A DNA stretch of 64,000 bases, from positions 1,426,001 to 1,490,000 of the forward strand of contig NZ_CP025086.1 of assembly GCF_004135935.1 (NCBI RefSeq). The letters run 5' to 3'. The notes beneath the pieces are model-generated. The model made no database searches and was not told the DNA's origin. It was given only the letters and a program-made list of their open reading frames with translations. The translations under genes were made by a program, and so were the position numbers. The first letter of the stretch is position 1. Each line of letters opens with the position of its first letter. Of the stretch, positions 34,887 to 42,581 are shown piece after piece. The stretch comes from Methylovirgula ligni (GTDB lineage Bacteria; Pseudomonadota; Alphaproteobacteria; Rhizobiales; Beijerinckiaceae).

Positions 34887-35798
34887 CTACCGAGGGTTCT
34901 CAATGAATTGCCGAATAGCGTGGCCGAGCGTATCTTCGGCCGTGTTGATATGGGCCACAATTGATGAATGATTGTGGCCGCGCAACCAGACGACGGGCGG
35001 TGTTCTCTTTTTCGCGGCAGACAGTTTGAACACCAATTCGGCGCAGTGAACATCTATCAGCGGGTTCTCGTACTCGGCCCATGCAACAAATGTCGGAACG
35101 CTGGAGGAATCCACATGGCTGACCGGAGAAAGGTCGTTGAGTTTTGCCGCGTCTGACGTCCCGTAATAAGCGACGACCTTTTCGGCGCGCGGATTTTCTG
35201 GACTCGTTTCTGCACGCATACGACCACTGATAACAATTAGTCCCGCGATACCTGGGCCGCCGGCAGGCTGCAGCCGCTTATCGTAGGCATAGCTCCCAGC
35301 ATGAGTGGCGCCCGCCGAATGTCCCATCAGAAATATGCGCGTCGGATCGACCCCGATCTCACCGGCGTGATCACGCGCCCATTTCACGGCAGCTGCGATG
35401 TCCTCGGTTCCGCCAGGGTAGGGCGCATCACCAGCTAGTCGGTATCCGACATTAATGCCAACAATGCCATGACGTGCGAAGTACGTCAGCACGTTCCCGA
35501 ACATCTCGTCGCTGCGATTGCGATTGCCGTCTGTGAAGGCGCCGCCATGGACATACAGCACCGCCGCGCGTTGCGTTTGACCATCATTGGGAAGATAGAC
35601 ATCGACCATCTGCCGGGAGTGATCGCCGTAGGGACAATCGCGGCGGACCGTCACACCGTCTTTGGGCGAATACTTGAGTACGGCGCTAAAGCGCTCGATC
35701 ATTTGTTTTATATGAACGGAGGGAACCCATTGGGGCCCGATCTCGGCCATGAAAGCACGAAGGTCAGGTGGAATTTCCGGTAACTGGGAGATCATCAT
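34887..35798 (-). CDS. Alpha/beta hydrolase (carboxylesterase, HSL-like)
   Basis: This 303-residue alpha/beta hydrolase has the oxyanion HGG motif (LYVHGGAFTDGNRNR) and the nucleophile elbow GHSAGATHAG. The catalytic His is probably in GHNHSSIVA. No signal peptide is visible, so it is cytosolic. It resembles acetylesterases and the hormone-sensitive-lipase group. It precedes the AtzH-like gene on the left and runs antiparallel to the amidase; it shares a short gap (26 nt) with the AtzH-like gene and may be co-transcribed with it. Confidence 0.85.
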   Translation of the reverse strand: MMISQLPEIPPDLRAFMAEIGPQWVPSVHIKQMIERFSAVLKYSPKDGVTVRRDCPYGDHSRQMVDVYLPNDGQTQRAAVLYVHGGAFTDGNRNRSDEMFGNVLTYFARHGIVGINVGYRLAGDAPYPGGTEDIAAAVKWARDHAGEIGVDPTRIFLMGHSAGATHAGSYAYDKRLQPAGGPGIAGLIVISGRMRAETSPENPRAEKVVAYYGTSDAAKLNDLSPVSHVDSSSVPTFVAWAEYENPLIDVHCAELVFKLSAAKKRTPPVVWLRGHNHSSIVAHINTAEDTLGHAIRQFIENPR

Positions 35799-35824
35799 CT
35801 TACCTTATATTCTGTTCAACAAGG

Positions 35825-36205
35825 CTATCGCTTGTCGACGAGGCTGACGTGTGCGGAAACGACACGCCAGCCGTCGCCGAATTTAATCCAGGTCTGTGAC
35901 TGGCGACCGATCTTGTTGACATTCTCGCGACTGAAAATGGCGTTGGCCACGGCGATATTGTCGCCATAGGTTGTGATCTCGTATCGCTCGAGATTACGCT
36001 GAAGGCCTGCGGTGTTCCTGCTGCGCCGAAACGCCTTGATCTCTTCATGCGACCATAATTCTTCGGTCATGCCGAAACGCACCGTATATGTGCTTTCGAG
36101 GAATGCGGCGTCGAGAATCTCGATGTCATTGTCATTGATGGCTTGCTCGTACTCCAAAAACTTCTTTGTCACTTCGGCCACAACGTCGGGACGATTGATT
36201 TCCAT
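35825..36205 (-). CDS. AtzH/HpxZ-like protein (NTF2-fold, DUF3225)
   Basis: This 126-residue NTF2-like protein has EINRPDVVAEVTKKFLEYEQ, then FGMTEELWSHEEIKAFR and the C-terminal TWIKFGDGWRVVSAHVS. It matches AtzH/HpxZ, which occurs beside AtzG-AtzE amidases. AtzH was shown to be an amide-bond hydrolase for dicarboxylated biuret-type products; HpxZ belongs to oxalurate catabolism. It supports the AtzE assignment of the amidase 1 kb away. It is first in a two-gene unit with the alpha/beta hydrolase. Confidence 0.75.
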   Translation of the reverse strand: MEINRPDVVAEVTKKFLEYEQAINDNDIEILDAAFLESTYTVRFGMTEELWSHEEIKAFRRSRNTAGLQRNLERYEITTYGDNIAVANAIFSRENVNKIGRQSQTWIKFGDGWRVVSAHVSLVDKR

Positions 36206-36538
36206 CGCTTCAGTACTCCGTCATAACTGATGGGCACATTTGCACGCGCAAATGTGGATCATCGAACTTCGACATCGGAGATGAATCAGATGCATGGCAA
36301 GCAGAAAAAGACGGAGTGTTGCCTTTTGTGTTGCGCTCTGTTGAGCAGGGGCTAACAGAAGCCTTTCGCAACTAGCTGATTTTGCTTGTGAATGAATAAT
36401 ATTAGGCACCACGTGCCAAGTTTTTAATCATCCTAAGCCCTTGATCAATATGCCGAATTTCCGGGAGTGTGCAGAGCCGCGTGTTTGCAACTGCTGCGAT
36501 GCACGTGCGGAAGATCTGTAATCTTGGGGGTGCCGGCA
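36206..36538. promoter_or_regulatory. Divergent intergenic region, AtzH-like / outer-membrane protein
   Basis: This 333-bp region between the AtzH-like gene (minus) and the outer-membrane protein gene (plus) has no gene. An AT-rich stretch at about 36380-36440 (AATAATATTAGGC, TTTTTAATC) is a likely promoter zone. I see no clear operator. Confidence 0.35.
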
Positions 36539-37666
36539 ATGATAAATTTAAAGCGACTGCTTGGGGTGGTGGCACTGATGTACGCAGCGCTGCTGACGCT
36601 ATCGACGGTATCGAAGGCAGCTGATCTGGACACGGATAAAGACAAGCCCAAACCCACGTTCGTCCAGCCTTCCTTCGGGACGCTCGTCCTGCCTTCTTTC
36701 ACTTATTCTGATAATCGGCTAACGTATGCGCATGTTTTCGGCGCCATCGACGCCGGTTTCTTTAGCCCCAAACCCGGCGGTGGTTACAACGGCAAGACCG
36801 ACATGGACGTGCTTGCCTATAGCCATTTTGACGCATGGACTTACGGAACTAACTTCTTGCTGGTCGGCCTCTCTAAATCTGGTCTTAACGATCCGGCGGG
36901 GCCGTGCACCAACGCCGGCGTAATTCAGGATAGGGAAGGATCGGTAAGCGCCGACTGTGCTGGCGCAACTGACATCTATGGCTTGATCCGCAGCACCATC
37001 GGTTTCAACGAAATTTTTAATACGCACAAGTTCACATGGGGCCCGCTACATGACGTGTCACTCGAAGTAGGTGGCGATGCCGATTCAGGCAATACCTACT
37101 TTGATTCTGCCAAACGTCAATTTGTTGCCGGCTTGCAATTCGCGTTTGATCTTCCTTACAGGGGCTACCTCGATATCGCGCCGTTATGGAAGAACGAGTT
37201 GGGACATAATGCCTACACGCAGTGTGGCAGTATCTTCGCTCACCCAGCTCCTGCCTGTAACATCGATGGCAATGCCCACTACCAAGATACGTGGGCACTC
37301 GAAATCAATTATTATATGGATCTAGGCTTCCTGCCGCAGTCCATACAATATTTTTCGATCAGCGGGCGTGCGGGGATTTACGGGCCAAAAGGTCCTTTCC
37401 AAGGTATCGGTGGGCAAGAGTCGACTAAAACGGAAATAAATACCGAACCGGTCCGTATAACGTTCGACGCCGGTAAGGCTTTGCTCGGAAAGGCGAGCGC
37501 GCACGAGGTCGATTTATGGGCTGCCTATCGTTACTGGCAGAATCAATACGGCGAGGACGCGGACTCCGCTCCGTATAACTGCACGGTGACCACCAACGGC
37601 GTGAAGGTCAGCACAAACAGCTGTACTGCAAGCTCGCTCGCCACTGGCGTGACTGTTAAATTCTGA
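36539..37666 (+). CDS. Outer-membrane beta-barrel protein (possibly Tsx-like)
   Basis: This 375-residue protein has a signal peptide (hydrophobic stretch LGVVALMYAALLTLSTVSKAAD) cut near residue 24. The mature part has alternating aromatic beta strands (SFTYSDNRLTYAHVFGAIDA, YSHFDAWTYGTNFLLVGL, HEVDLWAAYRYWQNQYG) and ends in a terminal Phe (TVKF). FDAWTYGTN and WAAYRYWQNQYG recall the nucleoside-channel Tsx family, but the match is by eye and weak. The start is supported by GGGGG 8 nt upstream. It precedes the split Rieske pair and may take up their substrate. Confidence 0.65.
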   Translation: MINLKRLLGVVALMYAALLTLSTVSKAADLDTDKDKPKPTFVQPSFGTLVLPSFTYSDNRLTYAHVFGAIDAGFFSPKPGGGYNGKTDMDVLAYSHFDAWTYGTNFLLVGLSKSGLNDPAGPCTNAGVIQDREGSVSADCAGATDIYGLIRSTIGFNEIFNTHKFTWGPLHDVSLEVGGDADSGNTYFDSAKRQFVAGLQFAFDLPYRGYLDIAPLWKNELGHNAYTQCGSIFAHPAPACNIDGNAHYQDTWALEINYYMDLGFLPQSIQYFSISGRAGIYGPKGPFQGIGGQESTKTEINTEPVRITFDAGKALLGKASAHEVDLWAAYRYWQNQYGEDADSAPYNCTVTTNGVKVSTNSCTASSLATGVTVKF

Positions 37667-37676
37667 CCAATCCCAG

Positions 37677-37703
37677 CATCTCAAGAATTCAAGGCTTGAG
37701 ATG
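37677..37703. terminator. Hairpin between the outer-membrane protein and the Rieske pair
   Basis: CATCTCAAG and CTTGAGATG form a 9-bp stem around a 9-nt loop 11 nt after the outer-membrane protein stop. It has no T-run. CTTGAGATGA recurs just after, at the Rieske gene start. It may be an attenuator or mRNA-stabilising hairpin rather than a full terminator. Confidence 0.4.
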
Positions 37704-37726
37704 AGGTCCTGGCTAAGGAGCTTGAG

Positions 37727-38563
37727 ATGAATGAGCCGATCGCAAGGCTGAGCGCGCGCAACCCCTGGTCCTGGTACCCGGTGGTTGCGTCGAAAGACCT
37801 CAAGGCTGGCAAGGTCATACCGGTGGTGCTTAATGGTGGTCACTTTGTTGTTTGGCGCTCGGAGAGCGGCCGGGCTAATGCTTGGAGCGACCGGTGTCCC
37901 CATCGGGGCATGCGTCTTTCCTTCGGCGCCACCCAGAAAGAAGAGTTGATCTGCCCCTATCATGGTTGGACGTTCGGAACCGACGGGCACTGCATCCGAA
38001 TCCCAGCACACCCCGGTTTCGAACCGTCACGTGCTGCTCGGACGCGGCTTTATCCATCGATCGAAACGAGCGGTTATGTATGGGTCTGCATAGGAGAGCC
38101 TTCGTCGGAGACCCCCGAGGCAGGAAGTTCTTGGCCGACGGTTCGAAGCATGCATCTGCCGGTTGACGTTCCGGAAGCGACAGCCGCTCTTTTCATGGTT
38201 CCCCTCGACGCAAATGACGCCGACTTTGCTCCGATCGATATAAGTGCAATCAACTGGTCGGGCGCCGGCGCGATGTCGGTGATACTGCCTAATGAACGAA
38301 TCTTCAGTGCTTCCTTAACAAAGGCAGGCGCGTTGAGCGCATTCTGCCAGGGACCACGCGGGACGGCGCGTTATGAAATCCGGTTTCAGCCGGCCGCGCA
38401 TGACGCGTGCGTGGTGCATTTAGCCTCCGCGAATGATCCGGTGGCCATGAACCGGGCACTCGTAGCGTTTCGTCACACGCTTCTTCACCAAATCGACGCC
38501 AAAAAGCTGTCCGCTGTTCGTGCCGCCTTGGCCGAACGTCTGCCCGATCAAGTTAGCAATTAA
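37727..38563 (+). CDS. Rieske protein with a degenerate oxygenase domain (no mononuclear Fe site)
   Basis: This 278-residue protein has an intact Rieske domain: Cys57-x-His59 in RCPHRGMRLSF and Cys76-x2-His79 in CPYHGWTFG. After it, about 170 residues follow where a Rieske oxygenase alpha subunit normally carries its catalytic domain. No Asn-x2-Asp-x2-His-x4-His motif is seen; the matching region reads VPLDANDADFAPIDISAINW and has no His. The start is set by AAGGAG 6 nt upstream. It is followed 15 nt later by a partner that lacks the Rieske site but keeps the iron site. I infer it is the electron-transfer half of a split oxygenase. Confidence 0.8.
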   Translation: MNEPIARLSARNPWSWYPVVASKDLKAGKVIPVVLNGGHFVVWRSESGRANAWSDRCPHRGMRLSFGATQKEELICPYHGWTFGTDGHCIRIPAHPGFEPSRAARTRLYPSIETSGYVWVCIGEPSSETPEAGSSWPTVRSMHLPVDVPEATAALFMVPLDANDADFAPIDISAINWSGAGAMSVILPNERIFSASLTKAGALSAFCQGPRGTARYEIRFQPAAHDACVVHLASANDPVAMNRALVAFRHTLLHQIDAKKLSAVRAALAERLPDQVSN

Positions 38564-38578
38564 ATACCGGGAGCCTTT

Positions 38579-39451
38579 ATGACTGTCACATCCGACCCCG
38601 TAGCCTTGAATGACTGGTATGTTGTCACATTTGAAGACGAGATTGCGCCCGGTGCAACTCAGACGACGCGCTTACTGGGCCAGGATATTCTCGTAGTCCG
38701 AGACTTAGAGAGAGAGTTCCATTGCTTTCTCGTCGAGGAAGACGGTTCGAAAACGCCGGTTCCGCAACTGAAGCGGCGCTACGGTTTCGTCTGGATCACG
38801 CTTGGTGCCCCAACTCACGACATCATCGACATTCCGCAATTCAAAGAGGAGGGCAGAACGTTTTTCCACCGCGGCCGTATCGGCGTCCCGAGTTCAGGGC
38901 AGCGAGTGATCGAGAATTTCTTCGACCTCGCTCACTTCTCGTTCGTGCATACCGGCACACTCGGCGGCTACGAATCCGCGGAAGTACAGCGTTACTCCGT
39001 TCAACTACGTGAAGAGGGTCGCGAACTCTGGGCTGTCGGATGTAGTTTCTACCAACCGAAGCCGTCCGTAGCCGCGAGCACCAGCGCTACGATTTATACG
39101 GACTACCGGATCCCCTCCCCATTTATCACGATTCTTTATAAGGATAGCCTTATAAAGCCTGGCCAAAAGGATTTGATCGGCCTGTTCGTCCAACCCCACG
39201 ACGAAGAGCATTGCACTGTTCAATCCTTCGCCTTGCTTTTCGATACAGGCAACAGCATCACGCATCTGCTGCATTTTTATCATGAGATATTCATGCAGGA
39301 CCGAGCCATACTTATTCAACAGATGCCAAAGAAGCTGCCAGTCCACGCACGGCGCGAGATTCCGACGATCTCGGATGCGAGCTCGGTCGCCTATCGTCGC
39401 TGGCTGGATCGGTCCGGCCTGGAATTTGGTCTCGATAGGACCGCAGAATGA
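38579..39451 (+). CDS. Rieske-less non-heme iron oxygenase (NdmC-like)
   Basis: This 290-residue protein has an oxygenase catalytic domain with an intact mononuclear iron motif, Asn113-x2-Asp116-x2-His119-x4-His124 (VIENFFDLAHFSFVHTG). A probable third ligand is Asp241 in MQDRAILIQQMP. The N terminus (NDWYVVTFEDEIAPG, LGQDILVVRD, RRYGFVWITLG) aligns with the edges of a Rieske domain, but both cluster-binding loops are deleted, with no Cys-x-His. The best-known protein of this kind is NdmC of methylxanthine N-demethylation, which relies on another protein's Rieske centre. The substrate here is unknown. It overlaps the GST-like gene. Confidence 0.8.
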   Translation: MTVTSDPVALNDWYVVTFEDEIAPGATQTTRLLGQDILVVRDLEREFHCFLVEEDGSKTPVPQLKRRYGFVWITLGAPTHDIIDIPQFKEEGRTFFHRGRIGVPSSGQRVIENFFDLAHFSFVHTGTLGGYESAEVQRYSVQLREEGRELWAVGCSFYQPKPSVAASTSATIYTDYRIPSPFITILYKDSLIKPGQKDLIGLFVQPHDEEHCTVQSFALLFDTGNSITHLLHFYHEIFMQDRAILIQQMPKKLPVHARREIPTISDASSVAYRRWLDRSGLEFGLDRTAE

Positions 39452-40086
39452 TGATTTTGCACGATTACATCCTGTCGTCTGATTGCTACAAGGTGCGGCT
39501 GTTGATCGCTATGCTCGGCCTCAAAGTCGAGCTTCGGAAGATCAATGTGTTTCCCGGTCACGAATTGGACTCGCTCGCATTTCGGCTGCTAAACCCGCTC
39601 GGTCGTATTCCGGTACTCGAAGATGATGAGCTTGTCTTGCGGGAGCCAGGAGCCATCCTGACCTACCTATCGTTGCGTCATGGGCCGCCCAACACATGGC
39701 TACCTGACGACCCGGCTCGGCATGCCGAAGTGGTGCTGTGGCTCGAGTTTGCGTCTCGCGAGCTGGAGCCGGTGTCGCGGCTGCGATTTGACGCTATCAC
39801 TGGCGTGGGACCGGCCCCGGCTGGCGATGTCGAGAAAACTCATGCCGCGCTAGCTGTACTGGAGGATCACTTAGCAGCTCTCGAAATTACGGGCGCAGAC
39901 TGGCTTGTAGGGAATGCGCCCACGCTTGCGGATCTCGCGGTCTTTGCGCCTGTAGCGCTCGCCCCCGACGCCGAAATCCCACTTGATACATATCCCGCTA
40001 TTTGGCGCTGGATAGGTCGGGTGAAAACGCTCCCTGGCTTCATTGTAATGCCCGGGGTTATGCCGAGCCTCGTAGGCGTTGTCTAA
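39448..40086 (+). CDS. GST-like protein (NdmE-like scaffold candidate)
   Basis: This 212-residue protein has a thioredoxin-like N-terminal domain (ILHDYILSSDCYKVRLLIAML, NPLGRIPVLEDDELVLREPGAILTYLS) and an alpha-helical C-terminal domain (WLVGNAPTLADLAVFAPVALAPDA). The ATG overlaps the Rieske-less oxygenase stop (ATGA at 39448), so they are translationally coupled. In the NdmCDE complex, a GST-like protein, NdmE, holds the Rieske-less oxygenase with its Rieske partner. I infer a similar role. A normal glutathione transferase role in detoxification remains possible. Confidence 0.8.
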   Translation: MMILHDYILSSDCYKVRLLIAMLGLKVELRKINVFPGHELDSLAFRLLNPLGRIPVLEDDELVLREPGAILTYLSLRHGPPNTWLPDDPARHAEVVLWLEFASRELEPVSRLRFDAITGVGPAPAGDVEKTHAALAVLEDHLAALEITGADWLVGNAPTLADLAVFAPVALAPDAEIPLDTYPAIWRWIGRVKTLPGFIVMPGVMPSLVGVV

Positions 40087-40114
40087 AACAGCCCGATGGC
40101 GCTTTTGGGCGCAA

Positions 40115-40156
40115 ACCGGACCGCTTCGGGCGCTGGCCCGAAGCGGGGTTCCGGTG
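40115..40156. terminator. Large GC-rich hairpin after the GST-like gene
   Basis: CCGCTTCGGGC and GCCCGAAGCGG form a perfect 11-bp stem with a GCTG loop (40121-40146). Outer ACCGGA/TCCGGT arms extend it. It lies 29 nt after the GST-like stop. It lacks a T-run but is likely the end of the split oxygenase transcript. Confidence 0.6.
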
Positions 40157-40492
40157 TGCAGAAGGAACCGCCTGTCCACCAGTTCGAGCCTCACTCCGGC
40201 AACCATCGAAGGTCCCCGACGGGTCGGCAGTTACCGAAATGCCTGCTGACAGCAACGTCCGGTTAGTCAGGTTCGGCGCTCAGAAGCAGACTGATGGCTT
40301 CCACCCATTCGAGCCGCATCGGCGGCCGACGGCCGCCGAGAACATCATCATTTGATCTGACATAGGCCAAAGCCGTGAACGCCCAAGGTCGGCCTGTCGC
40401 ACTAAGGCGTGCGGGGCGCGGGGCGGGGCGGTTGTCGAAGGTCGGGGCGGGTCTGCGGGCCAGCTCAGCGGGATCGCCGAGGCCCATCCCGT
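40157..40492. other. Gene-free stretch between the split oxygenase genes and the yqjI-like operon
   Basis: This stretch of about 336 bp has no supported gene on either strand. It is GC-rich in the second half (for example GGCGGGTCTGCGGGCC). It ends at the operator-like repeats in front of the PadR gene. Confidence 0.4.
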
Positions 40493-40529
40493 TATATCTT
40501 GATTTACGATATATCTGGACGTATATCTA
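40493..40529. promoter_or_regulatory. TATATC repeats overlapping the yqjI-like start region
   Basis: Three TATATCT-type elements occur: TTATATCTT (40492-40500), the palindrome GATATATC (40508-40515) and GTATATCTAGAT (40521-40532), just before the ATG at 40534. No clear Shine-Dalgarno is present. Autoregulation by the encoded PadR-like protein at its own promoter is likely; the operator identity is inferred. Confidence 0.5.
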
Positions 40530-40533
40530 GATC

Positions 40534-41103
40534 ATGAAGTACAGAGACAGGGACGATCCGGGCCGTCATTTCGCGTCCGCGGATGATCCGCCGGACCACA
40601 ATCATCATCGCGGCGGACATCACCGGCACCATCACGGGCGTCGTGGCCGGCTTTTCGATTATGGGGAACTTCGCCTTCTTTTCCTGGCGATGATCGCCGA
40701 GCGCCCGCGTCATGGCTACGAACTCATCAAGGCAATCGAGGAGCGTTTTGGCGGCAGCTACACCCCAAGCCCTGGCGTGATTTATCCGACGCTCGCCTGG
40801 CTCGACGACATGGGCTATGCGGCGATCGACGTAGAGGAATCTGGCCGCAAGCGTTATCGCCTCACGGCCGAAGGTGAGGCCTTTCTCGTCGCCAATCGCG
40901 CGGCTGCGGACGAACTGTTGTCGCGCCTCGGTCCGCAGGAGGCTGGTGGTCCGGCGTCCGTACCGGCGCCGGTCATTCGGGCTATGGAGAACTTCAAGCT
41001 CGCCATGCGTCTTCGCCTGAAGCGGGGATCTATCGATCAAGCCGCCGCGGAAAGCATCGCCGCCGCGCTCGACGCCGCGGCACATACCGTGGAGCGCAGT
41101 TGA
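40534..41103 (+). CDS. YqjI-like PadR-family metal-responsive regulator
   Basis: This 189-residue protein begins with a His-rich segment (DHNHHRGGHHRHHHG) and a PadR winged helix (GELRLLFLAMIAERPRHGYE, SYTPSPGVIYPTLAWLDDMGY, ESGRKRYRLTAEGEAFL). This is the layout of E. coli YqjI, a Ni/Fe-responsive repressor of the yqjH ferric reductase. A YqjH-like gene lies two genes downstream, in the same operon. The His-rich tail likely binds Ni2+ or another divalent metal. The ATGs and repeats upstream suggest autoregulation. Confidence 0.83.
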   Translation: MKYRDRDDPGRHFASADDPPDHNHHRGGHHRHHHGRRGRLFDYGELRLLFLAMIAERPRHGYELIKAIEERFGGSYTPSPGVIYPTLAWLDDMGYAAIDVEESGRKRYRLTAEGEAFLVANRAAADELLSRLGPQEAGGPASVPAPVIRAMENFKLAMRLRLKRGSIDQAAAESIAAALDAAAHTVERS

Positions 41104-41141
41104 CGCGCCGCCACAGCGCTTCATCCGACAGGAACCATCGC

Positions 41142-41744
41142 ATGGACGAGAAGATCACAGCGGTACTCGACGCCTATCACGAATTGATCCGCGAGGAACG
41201 CGGCCAGCCGCGGGAGATACTGCCGGGCGGTCAAGATCGCCGCCTGCGCGCCGTCGGGCCGGACACGGGGCAGCTCATCAACATCCTAGCGAAGAGTCTT
41301 AAGGCGCCGACCATCCTCGAACTCGGCACCTCCTTCGGCTATTCGGGTATTTGGCTCGCGGAAGCGGCGCGGACAAGCGGCGGCCGGCTGATCACGATGG
41401 AGCTGCACGATTACAAATCGGTCTTCGCGCGCGATATGGCAGTCAAGGCCGGGCTTGCCGATTACATCGACTTCAGGGTTGGCGACGCCGTGCAGATGAT
41501 TGGCGAGCTGCAGATCGGCGTGGACTTCGTGCTCGTCGATCTCTGGAAAGATCTCTACGTTCCGTGCCTTGACGCTTTTTATCCCAAGCTCAATCCGGGC
41601 GCGATCCTTGTCGCCGACAACATGCTGGGACTGGACCCGAACGTAAAGGTCTACGGGAAGGCCGTGCGCGCCAAACCCGGAATCGCCAGTGTGCTGCTGC
41701 CTGTCGGCTCGGGGATCGAGGTCAGCCGCTTCGAGCCGGTCTGA
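41142..41744 (+). CDS. Class I SAM-dependent O-methyltransferase
   Basis: The protein has about 200 residues. It has the O-methyltransferase type 3 fold: the SAM motif ILELGTSFGYSGIWLAEAA, then GGRLITMELHDYK, VDFVLVDLWKDLY and GAILVADNML. The Asp in VDLW matches the catechol-OMT metal-ligand position. The start at 41142 has AGGAA upstream; the TTG at 41100 is inside the PadR gene end. It sits between the regulator and the siderophore-interacting protein. It may methylate a catechol or siderophore-like compound. The substrate is unknown. Confidence 0.83.
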   Translation: MDEKITAVLDAYHELIREERGQPREILPGGQDRRLRAVGPDTGQLINILAKSLKAPTILELGTSFGYSGIWLAEAARTSGGRLITMELHDYKSVFARDMAVKAGLADYIDFRVGDAVQMIGELQIGVDFVLVDLWKDLYVPCLDAFYPKLNPGAILVADNMLGLDPNVKVYGKAVRAKPGIASVLLPVGSGIEVSRFEPV

Positions 41745-41771
41745 CATCGAGAATTTTCTTCGGAGTTTGTC

Positions 41772-42581
41772 ATGGAGCATCAAATCATCCGGCATCGGCT
41801 GGAGCCGAGGCATCGAAGCCTGACGGTCAAGGAGAAGACCCGCATCACGCCCGGCATGATCCGCATTCTGTTCGCGGGAAGCGATCTCGAAGACTTCGTC
41901 AGTTTGGCGCCCGACGACCATGTGAAACTGTTCATTCCGACTCAAACTGGTGAGGTCGAACGTCGAGACTATACGCCGCGACGTTTCGATCGGGCCGCGC
42001 GCACGCTGGCGATCGATTTCGCAGTGCACGACGCAGGTCCGGCCACACGTTGGGCGATTGGAGCTGCACTAGGTGATCGGCTCGACATTGGTGGTCCGCG
42101 CGGCTCGGCCGTCGTGTCACCGACCTTCGACTGGTGGCTGATGATCGGCGACGAAACGGCGCTTCCCGCGATCGGCCGCCGCATCGAGGAGATGCCGGAC
42201 GGGACGCGCGTCGTCAGCATCGTCTCCGTGAGGGCCAAGGTGGAGGAGCAGACCTTCGCTACCGGTGCACGCCACGAAGCTCTCTGGGTCCATCGGCCGC
42301 TGGATCACGCCGATGACCCGGCCTCTCTGCTTTCGACCCTCCAAACGATCTCGCTTCCGGATGGCGACGGCTTTGTCTGGATCGCGGCCGAGGCGCGCGT
42401 CGCCCGTGCCCTGCGCGACTACGTCGTCAAATCTTGCGGGCATCCGTTGGCCTGGACAAAGGCCGCCGGCTACTGGCGGAAGGGTGTCGCCGACGCCACG
42501 ACAAGCTGGAAGATTGAATGTTCAACTCAGGCGGAGGCAATCTTTTGGGCCAGTTCATCAACCGTTTCGCAACACCGCTGA
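41772..42581 (+). CDS. Siderophore-interacting protein (YqjH/ViuB-like ferric reductase)
   Basis: This 269-residue FAD-binding protein has RRDYTPRRFD (flavin binding), FAVHDAGPATRWAIGAALGD and PRGSAVVSPTFDWWLMIGDETALPAIGRRIEEMP, followed by FVWIAAEARVARALRDYV and GYWRKGVADA. These are the YqjH/ViuB signatures of ferric-chelate reductases, which use NAD(P)H to release iron from siderophores. Its C terminus overlaps the next gene by 64 nt. It fits the YqjI-type metal control of the first gene. Confidence 0.88.
   Translation: MEHQIIRHRLEPRHRSLTVKEKTRITPGMIRILFAGSDLEDFVSLAPDDHVKLFIPTQTGEVERRDYTPRRFDRAARTLAIDFAVHDAGPATRWAIGAALGDRLDIGGPRGSAVVSPTFDWWLMIGDETALPAIGRRIEEMPDGTRVVSIVSVRAKVEEQTFATGARHEALWVHRPLDHADDPASLLSTLQTISLPDGDGFVWIAAEARVARALRDYVVKSCGHPLAWTKAAGYWRKGVADATTSWKIECSTQAEAIFWASSSTVSQHR

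Noticed and set aside
37727-39451. A single Rieske oxygenase alpha gene split by frameshift
   Set aside because: The two genes are not halves of one protein: both start at the alpha N terminus, both contain Rieske-domain edges, and each has its own ribosome-binding site. They are paralogues with complementary losses.
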